Positions 1 to 7,282 are shown, numbered from the stretch's first letter. The stretch is DNA of 10,465 nucleotides from Clostridiales bacterium (GCA_014799585.1 JAAVHU010000012.1:8088-18552); one strand, 5' to 3'. Notes: generated by a model not told the origin, from the letters alone. Numbers and translations: made by a program.

Positions 1-1
1 A

Positions 2-193
2 AAGTTGATTTCAATCATCCATGCTCTTGGTGAGCCTGATTCAACAATCATTATTCACCGATTTTATTTAGGGGAAAGCTCAAAGGAAATTGCTGCAGTT
101 ACAGGGCTTGGCAATGATAATGTTCGCAAGCGGCTTTCAAGGGCTCTCCGCAAAATTGAAAAAGAATTGAAAGGAGAAAACTATGAAATATAA
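2..193 (+). CDS. RNA polymerase sigma-70 family factor, C-terminal part (5' truncated by window edge)
   Basis: The open frame runs in from the left edge and ends at TAA 191-193, so only about 63 C-terminal residues are present. They form a sigma region 4: an ALGEPD...IIIHRFYLG helix, then a helix-turn-helix in SSKEIAAVTGLGNDNVRKRLSRA, and a basic RALRKIEKELKG tail. This part recognises the -35 element of promoters. The TTG at position 5 is not a credible start because the homology clearly continues upstream. The gene overlaps the next one by 11 bp, an arrangement typical of an ECF sigma factor with its membrane anti-sigma partner. The match to region 4 is clear; the ECF subgroup is inferred from the neighbour and cannot be assigned from this fragment. 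Confidence 0.85.
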   Translation, partial: KLISIIHALGEPDSTIIIHRFYLGESSKEIAAVTGLGNDNVRKRLSRALRKIEKELKGENYEI

Positions 194-1337
194 TCTTTCT
201 GATATTTTGAATGATATTGATGTGCAGGAAACAGAAGCGATTATTGATACCATTAAAATTGATTATAATGAAACCATTGCCCAAAGGATTAAAGAAAGAG
301 TTATAACAGAGGAAGAAAAAGGCAGTAAGCATTCAAAATTAAAACGTTTCTCATTAAAAACGATTATTGCCTTTGCTGCGGTGATTGCCATTATTCTGTG
401 CAGTATAACAGCAGGAGCAGCAATTAATTTTGATTTGAACAAAACTTTTTCACGAGTATTTAACGGTAAAAACATTGATTTGAATGCAATTGCTTCTGAT
501 GTAAATGTTGTTTCTGAATATAACGGATATGCGTTTAAATTAACTCAGGTTATCTGCGATGGAAGAACAATTTATTGTGCATTCGATTGTCCAATTGAAA
601 ACGGCGAAATGCTTGTTCCTTCAAATGAGGCAGATGTTAATATTACTATAAATGGAAAAGAGCCTAATTCTTATTCAAACGGCTTTCATGTGTTCAACGA
701 AATATGCTATTTGGAGTTTAAAACTTGTGAAGAAGAACATATAAAAAGCAACAGCAAAATTCATCTTGATTTTAATAAGATAGATAATAATCGTATATTA
801 AATAGAGAAGATGTTGCCGAAAAGCTTTTGGAATCCGGAAAGGCTACTCAAGCGGAAGTAGATGAAGCACTTAATAATAGTGAAAATGACCTTGCAATCT
901 ATGAATTAGCAGATGCACGATTAGAAAATACACCTGTTTCTGTTGATGGGGAATGGAGCTTTGATTTCAAAGTGGGCGATACAGATGTTATCAGAACAAT
1001 TGATGCCGATAAGGTGTATCCATATGATGAAAACAATTACATTGAAATTTCTCCGCTTGGTGTTTATGTATTGTCTTTTAACCCATATACTATGCCTCCT
1101 ATGGACTATGAGCATATCTTTTATATTGAAATGCAGGATGGTACAATTTATACAGAGAAAGATACGGTTGAAATTGAAAATGGTTATCACGATGGAGTGA
1201 GTTCATTCGGATATTCTGATTATGAAAAAAATGAATATCGGTTTTTCACATATTTGGCGTTAGCAGAATTTATAAATCCGGATGAGGTTAAATCCGTCAG
1301 CTATTACGACACAGTAATCTATGAAGCACAGCCATAA
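183..1337 (+). CDS. Single-pass membrane protein, probable DUF4179-type anti-sigma factor
   Basis: A 384-residue protein with a charged cytoplasmic N-terminus (about 1-57), one hydrophobic segment at about 58-80 (LKTIIAFAAVIAIILCSITAG) and a large extracytoplasmic part. The segment after the membrane helix (NKTFSRVFNGKNIDL, about 86-100) and later VDGEWSFDFKV and EISPLGVYVLSF stretches resemble DUF4179 proteins that pair with ECF sigma factors in Clostridia. The start ATG 183 has AAAGGAG (170-176) at 6-nt spacing, inside the end of the sigma gene, so the two are translationally coupled. The inferred role is to hold the upstream sigma factor at the membrane until an envelope signal releases it. 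The signal is not visible in the sequence, and no zinc HxxxCxxC anti-sigma motif is present at the N-terminus. Family assignment is from remembered pattern, not a search. Confidence 0.7.
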   Translation: MKYNLSDILNDIDVQETEAIIDTIKIDYNETIAQRIKERVITEEEKGSKHSKLKRFSLKTIIAFAAVIAIILCSITAGAAINFDLNKTFSRVFNGKNIDLNAIASDVNVVSEYNGYAFKLTQVICDGRTIYCAFDCPIENGEMLVPSNEADVNITINGKEPNSYSNGFHVFNEICYLEFKTCEEEHIKSNSKIHLDFNKIDNNRILNREDVAEKLLESGKATQAEVDEALNNSENDLAIYELADARLENTPVSVDGEWSFDFKVGDTDVIRTIDADKVYPYDENNYIEISPLGVYVLSFNPYTMPPMDYEHIFYIEMQDGTIYTEKDTVEIENGYHDGVSSFGYSDYEKNEYRFFTYLALAEFINPDEVKSVSYYDTVIYEAQP

Positions 1338-1353
1338 TATGAATTGAATTAAG

Positions 1354-1383
1354 AAGCACTCAGCGTTTATTCGCTGAGTGCTT
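1354..1383. terminator. Bidirectional intrinsic terminator between convergent genes
   Basis: A 12-bp perfect stem, AAGCACTCAGCG (1354-1365) with CGCTGAGTGCTT (1372-1383) and a TTTATT loop. On the plus strand it is followed by a broken T-rich tract; on the minus strand by TTCTTAATT. It closes the sigma/anti-sigma unit and also the minus-strand radical SAM gene, whose stop codon (1367-1369) lies in the loop. Confidence 0.85.
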
Positions 1384-2242
1384 TGTTGATTTTATTCAAA
1401 ACATTTTTCTTATCTGCACTCCATAATGGTGCAATCAAATCTTTCTTCGCTCCGTCTCCTGTTAAGCGATGAATTACGATATTTTCGGGTATTATTTCAA
1501 CACATCCCTTAATAATGTCAATATATTTCTCGAGTGTAAAGGTGTTAACCTTGCCATCAAAATACTCGTCTGCAAGGTCTGTGCCTTTCAGAATATGCAG
1601 TAATTGAAGCTTAATTCCGTCTGTTCCTGCCTTGCAAACATAGTCAACAGATTTTAACATATCCGCTTTTGTTTCATTTGGCAGACCAAGAATAATATGG
1701 GTAACAACATTTATCCCTGCTTCTTTAAGTTTTTTCAAGGCTGTATCATAAACTTCAAGTGGGTAGCCCCGCCTTATATATTCTGCTGTTTTTTCGTGAA
1801 TGGTTTGTAATCCAAGCTCAACAAAAACGGGCTTTATGCTGTTTAATTCTTTCAGAAGCGCAATAACCTCATCAGGCAAACAATCGGGGCGTGTTGCAAT
1901 GGAAAGAGCAACAATATCGTTGTGCTTTATTGCTTCATAAAATTTAGCTTTAAGCACATCAATCGGCGCATAAGTGTTTGTAAAAGCCTGAAAGTAAGCG
2001 ATGTATTTTCCGCTTTTGATTTTCTTTTCAACTCTTCTTTTACCGCTTTCAATCTGCTCTGTTATAGATAATTTTACATCCTCTGCAAAATCTCCGCTTC
2101 CGCCCTTGGAACAAAAAATACAGCCCCTTGTGTCTATCTTTCCGTCCCTGTTCGGGCAGGTAAAGCCTGCGTTTATACTGATTTTGTAAACCTTACAGCC
2201 GAAGGTGTCTTTTAAATATTGATTAAAACTATAATATTTCAT
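1367..2242 (-). CDS. Radical SAM protein, TIGR01212 / YtqA-YhcC family
   Basis: A 291-residue protein starting MKYYSFNQYLKDTFGCKVYK. It carries the family's cluster motif: Cys29, then Cys41 and Cys44 in the RGCIFC segment, which would bind the SAM-cleaving [4Fe-4S] cluster. A later VELGLQTIHEKT...IRRGY segment and THIILGLPNETK are typical of Elp3-like radical SAM barrels. The family is widespread, and I know of no firmly established substrate, so only the chemistry (reductive SAM cleavage) is claimed. ATG 2242 is chosen over TTG 2248 because the family begins with this sequence. The start overlaps the end of the upstream phosphatase gene by 14 bp, so the two form a minus-strand operon with coupled translation; the ribosome binding site itself is weak. 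Confidence 0.9.
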   Translation of the reverse strand: MKYYSFNQYLKDTFGCKVYKISINAGFTCPNRDGKIDTRGCIFCSKGGSGDFAEDVKLSITEQIESGKRRVEKKIKSGKYIAYFQAFTNTYAPIDVLKAKFYEAIKHNDIVALSIATRPDCLPDEVIALLKELNSIKPVFVELGLQTIHEKTAEYIRRGYPLEVYDTALKKLKEAGINVVTHIILGLPNETKADMLKSVDYVCKAGTDGIKLQLLHILKGTDLADEYFDGKVNTFTLEKYIDIIKGCVEIIPENIVIHRLTGDGAKKDLIAPLWSADKKNVLNKINKALSE

Positions 2243-2999
2243 CAGCAATTTTGAAAAACTCTTCTATGTTTTCTTTGTTTCCGCAAAGGTAAGAGCTTAT
2301 TGTTCCGCAGTCTATTTTATTCTTTTCAAGTGTGCAGAAGGTTCCGCCTGCTTCCTCTAAAATAATGGTTGCACCTGCAAAATCCCAAGGTCTTATAATA
2401 AGCTCATAATATAAATCTGCCTTGCCTGCTGCAACATAGCAAATGTCAAGTGCAGCACTTCCGCCTCGTCTAACCTCAATTGCGTTGTAGAAAACCTCTT
2501 TTGTTAATGCAAAGGTTTTTTCGGCAAGTTCGTGTTCATACGGGCATGTGCCGAAAAGCACAAGGCTGTTCTGCAAATTGCAGTCTGAAACATGAATTTG
2601 CTTACCATTTAGATATGCGCCCTTGCCCTTTTCTGCGTAATAAAGATTGTCTAAATCGGGGTCATATACAACACCTAAAATAAGCTCTCTGTCTTTTGCA
2701 AGTCCAACGGAAATGGCACTGTGCTGAAAGCCCTTTATAAAGTTGGTTGTGCCGTCAATAGGGTCAATAATAAAGCAGTATCCGTCTGAAAGCTCCTTGT
2801 TGTCCTCGCCCTCTTCACCTAAGAATGAACAATTCGGAATGATTTTTGAAAGCTCTTCAAAAAGAAAATCCTGTATCTTTTTATCATATTCCGTAACAAG
2901 ATTAACGGCAGAACCCTTGTTTTCTATTCCTAAATTTCCCGAGGCACTTTTGTAGATTTCGCCTGCTTTTTTAACTGTTTCAATAATTCTGTTTATCAT
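2229..2999 (-). CDS. Inositol monophosphatase family phosphatase (SuhB-like)
   Basis: A 256-residue Mg2+-dependent phosphatase of the IMPase/FIG superfamily. The metal-binding residues are visible: GEEG at 61-64, DPIDGTTNF at 79-87 and WDFAGA at 205-210, with the usual GVVYDP, GAYLNG and RRGGSAALD segments between. Length matches the family (about 250-270). Substrate could be myo-inositol phosphate or another sugar phosphate such as PAP or fructose bisphosphate; sequence alone does not separate these. ATG 2999 is preferred over GTG 3008 because an AGGCGG motif (minus strand 3013-3008) sits 8 nt upstream of it. It is the first gene of a two-gene minus-strand operon. Confidence 0.93.
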   Translation of the reverse strand: MINRIIETVKKAGEIYKSASGNLGIENKGSAVNLVTEYDKKIQDFLFEELSKIIPNCSFLGEEGEDNKELSDGYCFIIDPIDGTTNFIKGFQHSAISVGLAKDRELILGVVYDPDLDNLYYAEKGKGAYLNGKQIHVSDCNLQNSLVLFGTCPYEHELAEKTFALTKEVFYNAIEVRRGGSAALDICYVAAGKADLYYELIIRPWDFAGATIILEEAGGTFCTLEKNKIDCGTISSYLCGNKENIEEFFKIADEIL

Positions 3000-3015
3000 T
3001 TTAATCACCGCCTAT

Positions 3016-3043
3016 ATTTTATCATAAAAATTATTTTAATCAA
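3016..3043 (-). promoter_or_regulatory. Candidate promoter for the phosphatase/radical SAM operon
   Basis: On the minus strand TTGATT (3043-3038), a 16-bp spacer and TAAAAT (3021-3016) lie upstream of the phosphatase start. The predicted start of transcription would fall at the edge of the ribosome binding site, which is tight, so the exact elements are uncertain in this AT-rich spacer. Confidence 0.35.
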
Positions 3044-3049
3044 TATAAT
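3019..3049 (+). promoter_or_regulatory. Candidate murT promoter with perfect -10 box
   Basis: A perfect TATAAT at 3044-3049 is only 5 bp before the murT ATG at 3055. The best -35 candidate, TTATCA (3019-3024), is 4/6 with a long 19-bp spacer. If used, the transcript would begin at or next to the start codon, giving a leaderless mRNA. No Shine-Dalgarno sequence is visible. Confidence 0.4.
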
Positions 3050-3054
3050 TTAGT

Positions 3055-4359
3055 ATGATTATTGCTGTTATGATTGCCAAAATGGCAGAAAAGGTTTTAA
3101 AAATATTAAAAAAAGGGGCAACAACGCTTCCGGGCAGAATTGCTCTGCTGTTAAAAAGGAATATTCTGTATCATCTTTCAAATGGTGTTAAGGTTATTAT
3201 GATAACAGGAACAAACGGAAAAACAACATCTGCACGAATGGTGGAAGAGGGGCTTAAGGAAAGCGGAAAAAGTTATTTTATGAACCGCTCGGGAGCGAAT
3301 CTTATAACGGGTATTACAACCTCTTTTATTGTAAATTCAACTATATTCGGCAGGTGCAAAAAGGAATATGCCCTTATTGAATGTGATGAAAATGCACTGA
3401 AAAAGGTAAGCCTTTATATTGATGCTGAAATCCTGCTTGTAACAAATGTGTTCCGTGATCAGCTTGATAGATACGGCGAGGTTTCGTCAACGCTTTCTGC
3501 GATAAAAACGGGTGCTGAAAATATGCCGAATTGCACGCTTGTTCTTAATGCAGATGATCCGCTTACTTACAGCCTTTCTGCTTTGCCGAACCGTTATTAT
3601 ACTTACGGAATCAACATTCCTCTGCAAATGGGCGGAAGAAGTGATACAGATTATTGTATTTTCTGTAAATCTCCTTATAAATACAATTATAAAACATATA
3701 GCCAGCTTGGTGGATTTTACTGTGAAAACTGCGGATATAAAAGAAAAAATCCCGATTTTTCGGCAGATGCAATTCTTGAAACAGGTGCTGATTTTTCCTC
3801 TGTTTTTGTGAATTTAAACGGGCATAATTCTATATTCAAAATCAATCTCGGCGGTGTGTATAATATCTATAATTCCATAGGTGCGGCGGCTGTGCTTTCC
3901 ATTCTCGGAACAGATATGAAAACACTTGAAAATTCGCTTAAAACCTTTAGCGGAGCTTTTGGCAGAATGGAAAATTTCGGCTCAACCAAAATGCTTCTTG
4001 TTAAAAATCCTGCAGGGTTTACACAAACGATGAATTATATAAAACCGCTTAAAATCAATAATCTTATTTTCGTTTTAAATGATAATGCGGCAGACGGCTG
4101 TGATGTTTCGTGGATATGGGATGCCGATATTGAAATCGGAGAAAATGTTGAAAATATTTATGCCTTCGGTGTTCGTTCGGGGGATATGGCACTTCGCCTT
4201 AAATATGAGGGTTATGAGCCGAATGTCATAACAAGCTATGAGGAATTTTATGCTATAACGGATGAAGAAAATACAGTTATTATCCCAACCTATACAGCGA
4301 TGATGGCACTCCGCCCGTATCTTGCACAAAAATATAAAAAGGATGAATTCTGGAAATGA
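3055..4359 (+). CDS. murT: Lipid II isoglutaminyl synthase, Mur ligase-like subunit MurT
   Basis: A 434-residue protein with the MurT architecture. There is a Mur ligase ATP-binding loop TGTNGKTT at 51-58, a middle-domain NVFRDQLDRYGE at 131-142, a four-cysteine zinc ribbon insert (Cys201, Cys204, Cys223, Cys226) absent from ordinary Mur ligases, and a C-terminal MurT (DUF1727) domain with NDNAADGCDVSWIWD at 342-356, where the Asp aligned with the catalytic Asp of staphylococcal MurT sits. With GatD it uses glutamine and ATP to amidate the alpha-carboxyl of D-Glu in lipid II. The hydrophobic N-terminus MIIAVMIAKM fits the family, so ATG 3055 is kept although no ribosome binding site precedes it. 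The stop overlaps the gatD start in ATGA. Confidence 0.96.
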   Translation: MIIAVMIAKMAEKVLKILKKGATTLPGRIALLLKRNILYHLSNGVKVIMITGTNGKTTSARMVEEGLKESGKSYFMNRSGANLITGITTSFIVNSTIFGRCKKEYALIECDENALKKVSLYIDAEILLVTNVFRDQLDRYGEVSSTLSAIKTGAENMPNCTLVLNADDPLTYSLSALPNRYYTYGINIPLQMGGRSDTDYCIFCKSPYKYNYKTYSQLGGFYCENCGYKRKNPDFSADAILETGADFSSVFVNLNGHNSIFKINLGGVYNIYNSIGAAAVLSILGTDMKTLENSLKTFSGAFGRMENFGSTKMLLVKNPAGFTQTMNYIKPLKINNLIFVLNDNAADGCDVSWIWDADIEIGENVENIYAFGVRSGDMALRLKYEGYEPNVITSYEEFYAITDEENTVIIPTYTAMMALRPYLAQKYKKDEFWK

Positions 4360-5075
4360 AGCTTAAAATTGCACACCTTTATCCTGATTTGCTGAATCTT
4401 TATGGTGACAGCGGAAATATCCTCTGCCTTGAAAAAAGAATGAAATGGCGTGGAATAGATTGTAATGTATACCGCTTGAATTCTGCCAAAATGCTTCGTG
4501 ATAATGATTATGATATTATATTTATCGGCGGCGGGCAGGATTTTGAACAGTCGTTAATTCTTAAGGATTTGGGCAAAGGCGCAGACGATGTTTTAAGAAA
4601 CGAAATTGAAAAAGGAACAGTGCTTCTTGCCATCTGCGGCGGCTTTCAGCTTCTTGGGAATTATTATGAAACGCATACGGGCGAAAGAATGAAATTTACA
4701 GGTATTCTTGATTTTTATACGGTTGGCGGAGATAAAAGATTAATCGGAAATTATGCCTATAAAACTGCTGATAAAATGAAAATTATAGGCTTTGAAAATC
4801 ATTCAGGCAGAACCTATCTTTGCAGGGGTCTTAAACCGCTTGGAAAGGTTATCAAGGGTTGCGGAAATAACGGAAAGGATAAAACAGAGGGCGTAAGATA
4901 TAAAAACACTTTCGGCACTTACTGTCACGGCCCGATGCTTCCCAAAAATCCCGGTTTTGCCGATATGATGATCGAAAAGGCATTGCTGAATAAGTACGGC
5001 GAAGCACAGCTTCTGCCTCTTGATAATACGCTTGAACTGTTGGCTCGTGAACAGGTTAAAAGCCTTTATATATAA
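4356..5075 (+). CDS. gatD: Lipid II isoglutaminyl synthase, glutaminase subunit GatD
   Basis: A 239-residue class I glutamine amidotransferase. The nucleophile is Cys94 in AICGGFQLLG and the catalytic His is His191 in GTYCHGPMLPKNP. Arg128 in GGDKRLIGN matches the position reported to bind glutamine in the Staphylococcus aureus enzyme, and the MKLKIAHLYPDLLNLYGDSGN start is typical. It releases ammonia from glutamine and passes it to MurT, so the pair works as one cytoplasmic enzyme on the lipid II stem peptide. The 4-bp ATGA overlap with murT indicates coupled translation and matched subunit dosage. No convincing terminator follows, so some transcription may continue into the rpsB leader. 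Confidence 0.96.
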   Translation: MKLKIAHLYPDLLNLYGDSGNILCLEKRMKWRGIDCNVYRLNSAKMLRDNDYDIIFIGGGQDFEQSLILKDLGKGADDVLRNEIEKGTVLLAICGGFQLLGNYYETHTGERMKFTGILDFYTVGGDKRLIGNYAYKTADKMKIIGFENHSGRTYLCRGLKPLGKVIKGCGNNGKDKTEGVRYKNTFGTYCHGPMLPKNPGFADMMIEKALLNKYGEAQLLPLDNTLELLAREQVKSLYI

Positions 5076-5101
5076 ATTTTATACAAAAAGGCAAATTTTT
5101 C

Positions 5102-5130
5102 TTGATTTATGCGTTTCTATGTGTTAAAAT
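5102..5130 (+). promoter_or_regulatory. Promoter of rpsB-tsf
   Basis: TTGATT (5102-5107), a 17-bp spacer and TAAAAT (5125-5130) match a sigma-A promoter. Predicted transcription start is near 5137, giving a leader of about 114 nt before rpsB. Confidence 0.7.
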
Positions 5131-5136
5131 GGTTCA

Positions 5137-5250
5137 GCATTCGTGAAAATGAACGCGAATACGCACATTTCGTTTTCAATCCCAAGGTGAATTATGTGGG
5201 GTTATGCCATGAAACGAAATGGAGGATTAACCTTAAAGGAGGAAATAAAA
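5137..5250 (+). promoter_or_regulatory. Structured 5' leader of rpsB, candidate autoregulatory RNA
   Basis: The leader can form several helices. One pairs 5139-5145 with 5154-5160 (7 bp including a wobble). A second pairs 5144-5153 with 5169-5178 (10 bp including a wobble), enclosing a GCG/CGC mini-stem. A third pairs 5166-5178 with 5210-5221 (12 bp, one bulged T), continued by 5178-5184 with 5197-5203. These share strands, so they exclude each other. The loop AAGGTGAAT (5184-5192) can also pair with ATTAACCTT (5226-5234), just before the AAAGGAGG site (5235-5242). S2 is known to repress its own rpsB leader in Escherichia coli; a similar role here is inference. Confidence 0.5.
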
Positions 5251-5997
5251 ATGGCAAATGTAGTTTCTATGAAACAGCTTTTAGAAGCAGGTGTTCATTT
5301 CGGACATCAGACAAGAAGATGGAACCCTAAAATGGCAGATTACATCTTCACAGAGCGTAACGGCATCTATATCATCGACCTTCAGAAAACAGTAAAGAAG
5401 CTTGATGAAGCATATATGTTCGTTCGTGATCTTGCAGCAGAAGGTGGCTCAATCATCTTCGTTGGCACAAAGAAGCAGGCTCAGGAATCTGTTAAGGAAG
5501 AGGCTGAACGTTGCGATATGCCATACGTAAATGCTCGTTGGCTCGGCGGTATGCTTACAAACTTCAAAACAATCCGTGGCCGCGTTGCTCGTCTTGCTCA
5601 GCTCAAGAAAATGCAGGAGGACGGCACATTCGATCTTCTTCCTAAAAAGGAAGTAGCAGGCCTTGAGCTTGAAATCGAAAAGCTTGAAAAATACCTTGGC
5701 GGTATCACAGAAATGAAGAAAGTTCCTGAAGCTATGTTCATCGTTGATCCACGCAAGGAAAGAATTGCTGTATCAGAAGCAATCAAACTTGGTCTTCCAA
5801 TCGTTGCTATCGTTGATACAAACTGCGATCCTGATGAAATTGATTATGTTATCCCTGGTAACGATGATGCAATCCGTGCAGTAAAACTTATTGCAGGTGC
5901 TATTGCAAATGCAGTTATCGAAGGCCGTGACGGTCAGGACGTAGCTGAAGCAGCAGAAGAAGCTGTTGAAGAAGCAGCAGAAGAAGTTGCTGAATAA
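5251..5997 (+). CDS. rpsB: Small ribosomal subunit protein S2
   Basis: A 248-residue S2 protein beginning [20 protein letters not shown], with the signature [26 protein letters not shown] and the conserved [15 protein letters not shown] (about 95-109), [12 protein letters not shown] and [15 protein letters not shown] segments. It ends with an acidic Ala/Glu-rich tail. It binds the back of the 30S subunit late in assembly. The start is fixed by AAAGGAGG (5235-5242) 8 nt before ATG 5251; the longer in-frame ATG at 5194 lies in the structured leader and is rejected. Codon use is strongly biased, as expected for a highly expressed gene. It is followed after 39 bp by tsf. Confidence 0.98.
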   Translation: MANVVSMKQLLEAGVHFGHQTRRWNPKMADYIFTERNGIYIIDLQKTVKKLDEAYMFVRDLAAEGGSIIFVGTKKQAQESVKEEAERCDMPYVNARWLGGMLTNFKTIRGRVARLAQLKKMQEDGTFDLLPKKEVAGLELEIEKLEKYLGGITEMKKVPEAMFIVDPRKERIAVSEAIKLGLPIVAIVDTNCDPDEIDYVIPGNDDAIRAVKLIAGAIANAVIEGRDGQDVAEAAEEAVEEAAEEVAE

Positions 5998-6036
5998 TTT
6001 TAAATAAATCAAATTTTATATATTGGAGGAATAAAT

Positions 6037-6975
6037 ATGGCATTCACAGCTCAGGACGTTAAGTCACTTCGCGAAAAAACAGGCGTTGGTATGATGGAAT
6101 GTAAAAAAGCTCTTACAGAAGCAAACGGCGATATGGACAAGGCTATCGACTTCCTTCGTGAAAGAGGTCTTGCTGCAGCGCAGAAGAAGGCTGCAAGAAT
6201 TGCTGCTGAGGGCGTAGTTCTTTCTTATGCAGATGTTGATGCAAAGAAGGGCGTTGTAATCGAAGTTAACTCAGAAACAGACTTCGTTGCTAAAAACGAA
6301 AAGTTCGTAAACTTTGTAACTGATTGTGCTAAAACAGTTATCGCAACAGGCGTTTCAACTGTTGAAGAACTTGCAGAAGCTGAATATATGGGAACAGGCA
6401 GAACTGTAACAGAAACTCTTAACGATTTAATTCTTGCTATCGGTGAGAATATGAAAATCCGTCGTTTCGAGGTTATGGACGGCGTTGTTTCAACTTATGT
6501 TCACGGCGGCGGTTCAGTTGGTGTTATGATCGGCTTTGATGTTGCTGATGAATCAAAAGCAACTGATCCTGCATTTGATGAAATGGGTAAGAACGTTGCA
6601 ATGCAGATTGCTGCTATGAATCCTGCTTATCTTGATGAAGCTTCAGTTCCTGCTGAGGTTATTGAGCACGAACAGGGTATCCTTGCTGCTCAGATGAAAG
6701 AAGATCCTAAGATGGCTTCTAAGCCTGAAGCAGTTCTTGCTAAGATTGCTGCAGGTAAGATGGGCAAGTATTATAAAGAAAACTGCCTTGTTGAGCAGGA
6801 ATTCGTTCGCTCAGATCTTTTCCAGGGTGCAGTTAAAGGCTATATCGATGATGTTGCTAAGAAGCTTGGCACAGAGATTAAAGCTAACGGCTTTATCCGT
6901 ATGACAAGAGGCGAAGGCATCGAAAAGCGTCAGGAAAACTTTGCAGAGGAAATCGCAAAGCAGATTAATGGTTAA
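6037..6975 (+). CDS. tsf: Translation elongation factor Ts
   Basis: A 312-residue guanine-nucleotide exchange factor for EF-Tu. The N-terminal UBA-like domain (MAFTAQDVKSLREKTGVGMM, 1-20; ECKKAL, 21-26; through about 55) is followed by the core with TDFVAKNE at 81-88, the motif that contacts EF-Tu and displaces the nucleotide. The later HEQGILAAQMKEDPK and KYYKENCLVEQEFV segments are typical of bacterial EF-Ts. GGAGGA (6025-6030) lies 6 nt before ATG 6037. It is cotranscribed with rpsB and ends at a strong terminator, so pyrH is not in the same transcript here, unlike the common rpsB-tsf-pyrH order. Confidence 0.98.
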   Translation: MAFTAQDVKSLREKTGVGMMECKKALTEANGDMDKAIDFLRERGLAAAQKKAARIAAEGVVLSYADVDAKKGVVIEVNSETDFVAKNEKFVNFVTDCAKTVIATGVSTVEELAEAEYMGTGRTVTETLNDLILAIGENMKIRRFEVMDGVVSTYVHGGGSVGVMIGFDVADESKATDPAFDEMGKNVAMQIAAMNPAYLDEASVPAEVIEHEQGILAAQMKEDPKMASKPEAVLAKIAAGKMGKYYKENCLVEQEFVRSDLFQGAVKGYIDDVAKKLGTEIKANGFIRMTRGEGIEKRQENFAEEIAKQING

Positions 6976-7016
6976 TTAAAAATTTTTTTGAGCAGGCTAT
7001 ATGCCTGCTCTTTTTT
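6961..7016 (+). repeat. Direct repeat copy 1: tsf 3' end plus terminator
   Basis: This stretch contains the last codons and stop of tsf and its terminator. It resembles 8154-8209: the first 17 bases match at 14 positions (CAGATT..., GTTAATT), the A/T-rich middle is similar with small gaps, and the 20-base hairpin core starting at 6990 is identical to that starting at 8185. Confidence 0.6.
6990..7016 (+). terminator. Intrinsic terminator of rpsB-tsf
   Basis: An 8-bp perfect stem GAGCAGGC (6990-6997) / GCCTGCTC (7003-7010) with a TATAT loop is followed by six T (7011-7016). Confidence 0.93.
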
Positions 7017-7060
7017 ATGTGTATATGTAGCTATAATTTGTAAACAATCCGTGTTTTTCA

Positions 7061-7089
7061 TTGACAAAAGAACATCTTATTCCTAATAT
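7061..7089 (+). promoter_or_regulatory. Strong promoter of the toxin-immunity cassette
   Basis: A perfect TTGACA (7061-7066), a 17-bp spacer and TAATAT (7084-7089) form a near-consensus sigma-A promoter. Transcription would start near 7096, about 36 nt before the first possible start codon at 7132. The promoter follows directly on the tsf terminator. Confidence 0.8.
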
Positions 7090-7131
7090 GTGAAAATGGA
7101 TTTTTGTCCAAATATTGTAAAAAGAGATGAG

Positions 7132-7282
7132 ATGATGTATATTAAAAAAAGCATATGGTTTTGTTGATAAAGGGTTATTTGATGCCTTTAGTCCTGTTGT
7201 TACACAGAGTTCAGATTGGAAACGATGGATAACTCATATTGGGCCACATACTTGTGCGTATTGTTTAACTCGAAATGGTACC
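7132..7282 (+). pseudogene. Phage head-morphogenesis (MuF/SPP1 gp7-like) C-terminal segment, upstream part, out of frame with its start
   Basis: ATG 7132 opens a frame that reads MMYIKKSIWFC and stops at 7165-7167. The frame of the downstream ribonuclease is open from 7136 but has no ATG, GTG or TTG before 7283. Removing one A from the A7 run at 7144-7150 joins the two, giving MMYIKKAYGFVDKG..., then WKRWITHIGPHTCAYCLTRNG. With the downstream NCHC this is the Cys motif found at the C-terminus of MuF/SPP1 gp7 minor head proteins. The larger N-terminal head-protein region is missing. It could be decay, a sequencing error in the run, or a slippage switch; the sequence does not decide. A weak purine-rich GAGATGAG is the only ribosome-binding candidate before 7132. 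Confidence 0.6.

Noticed and set aside
921..1190. Antisense open frames within the anti-sigma gene and similar shadows in other genes
   Set aside because: They lie opposite well-supported genes, lack ribosome binding sites and show no family features.
5194..5250. Longer rpsB start at ATG 5194, 19 codons upstream
   Set aside because: The extension lies in the structured leader, has no ribosome binding site and is not part of S2; ATG 5251 has an ideal AAAGGAGG.
5109..5330. 73-codon open frame across the rpsB leader and start
   Set aside because: It overlaps the promoter and the rpsB coding region in another frame and has no recognisable protein features.
7144..7232. Programmed -1 frameshift at the A7 run
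   Set aside because: A -1 shift enters a third frame that meets TAA at about 7230-7232 and does not reach the toxin frame; only a net loss of one base (or +1 shift) joins the start to the toxin.
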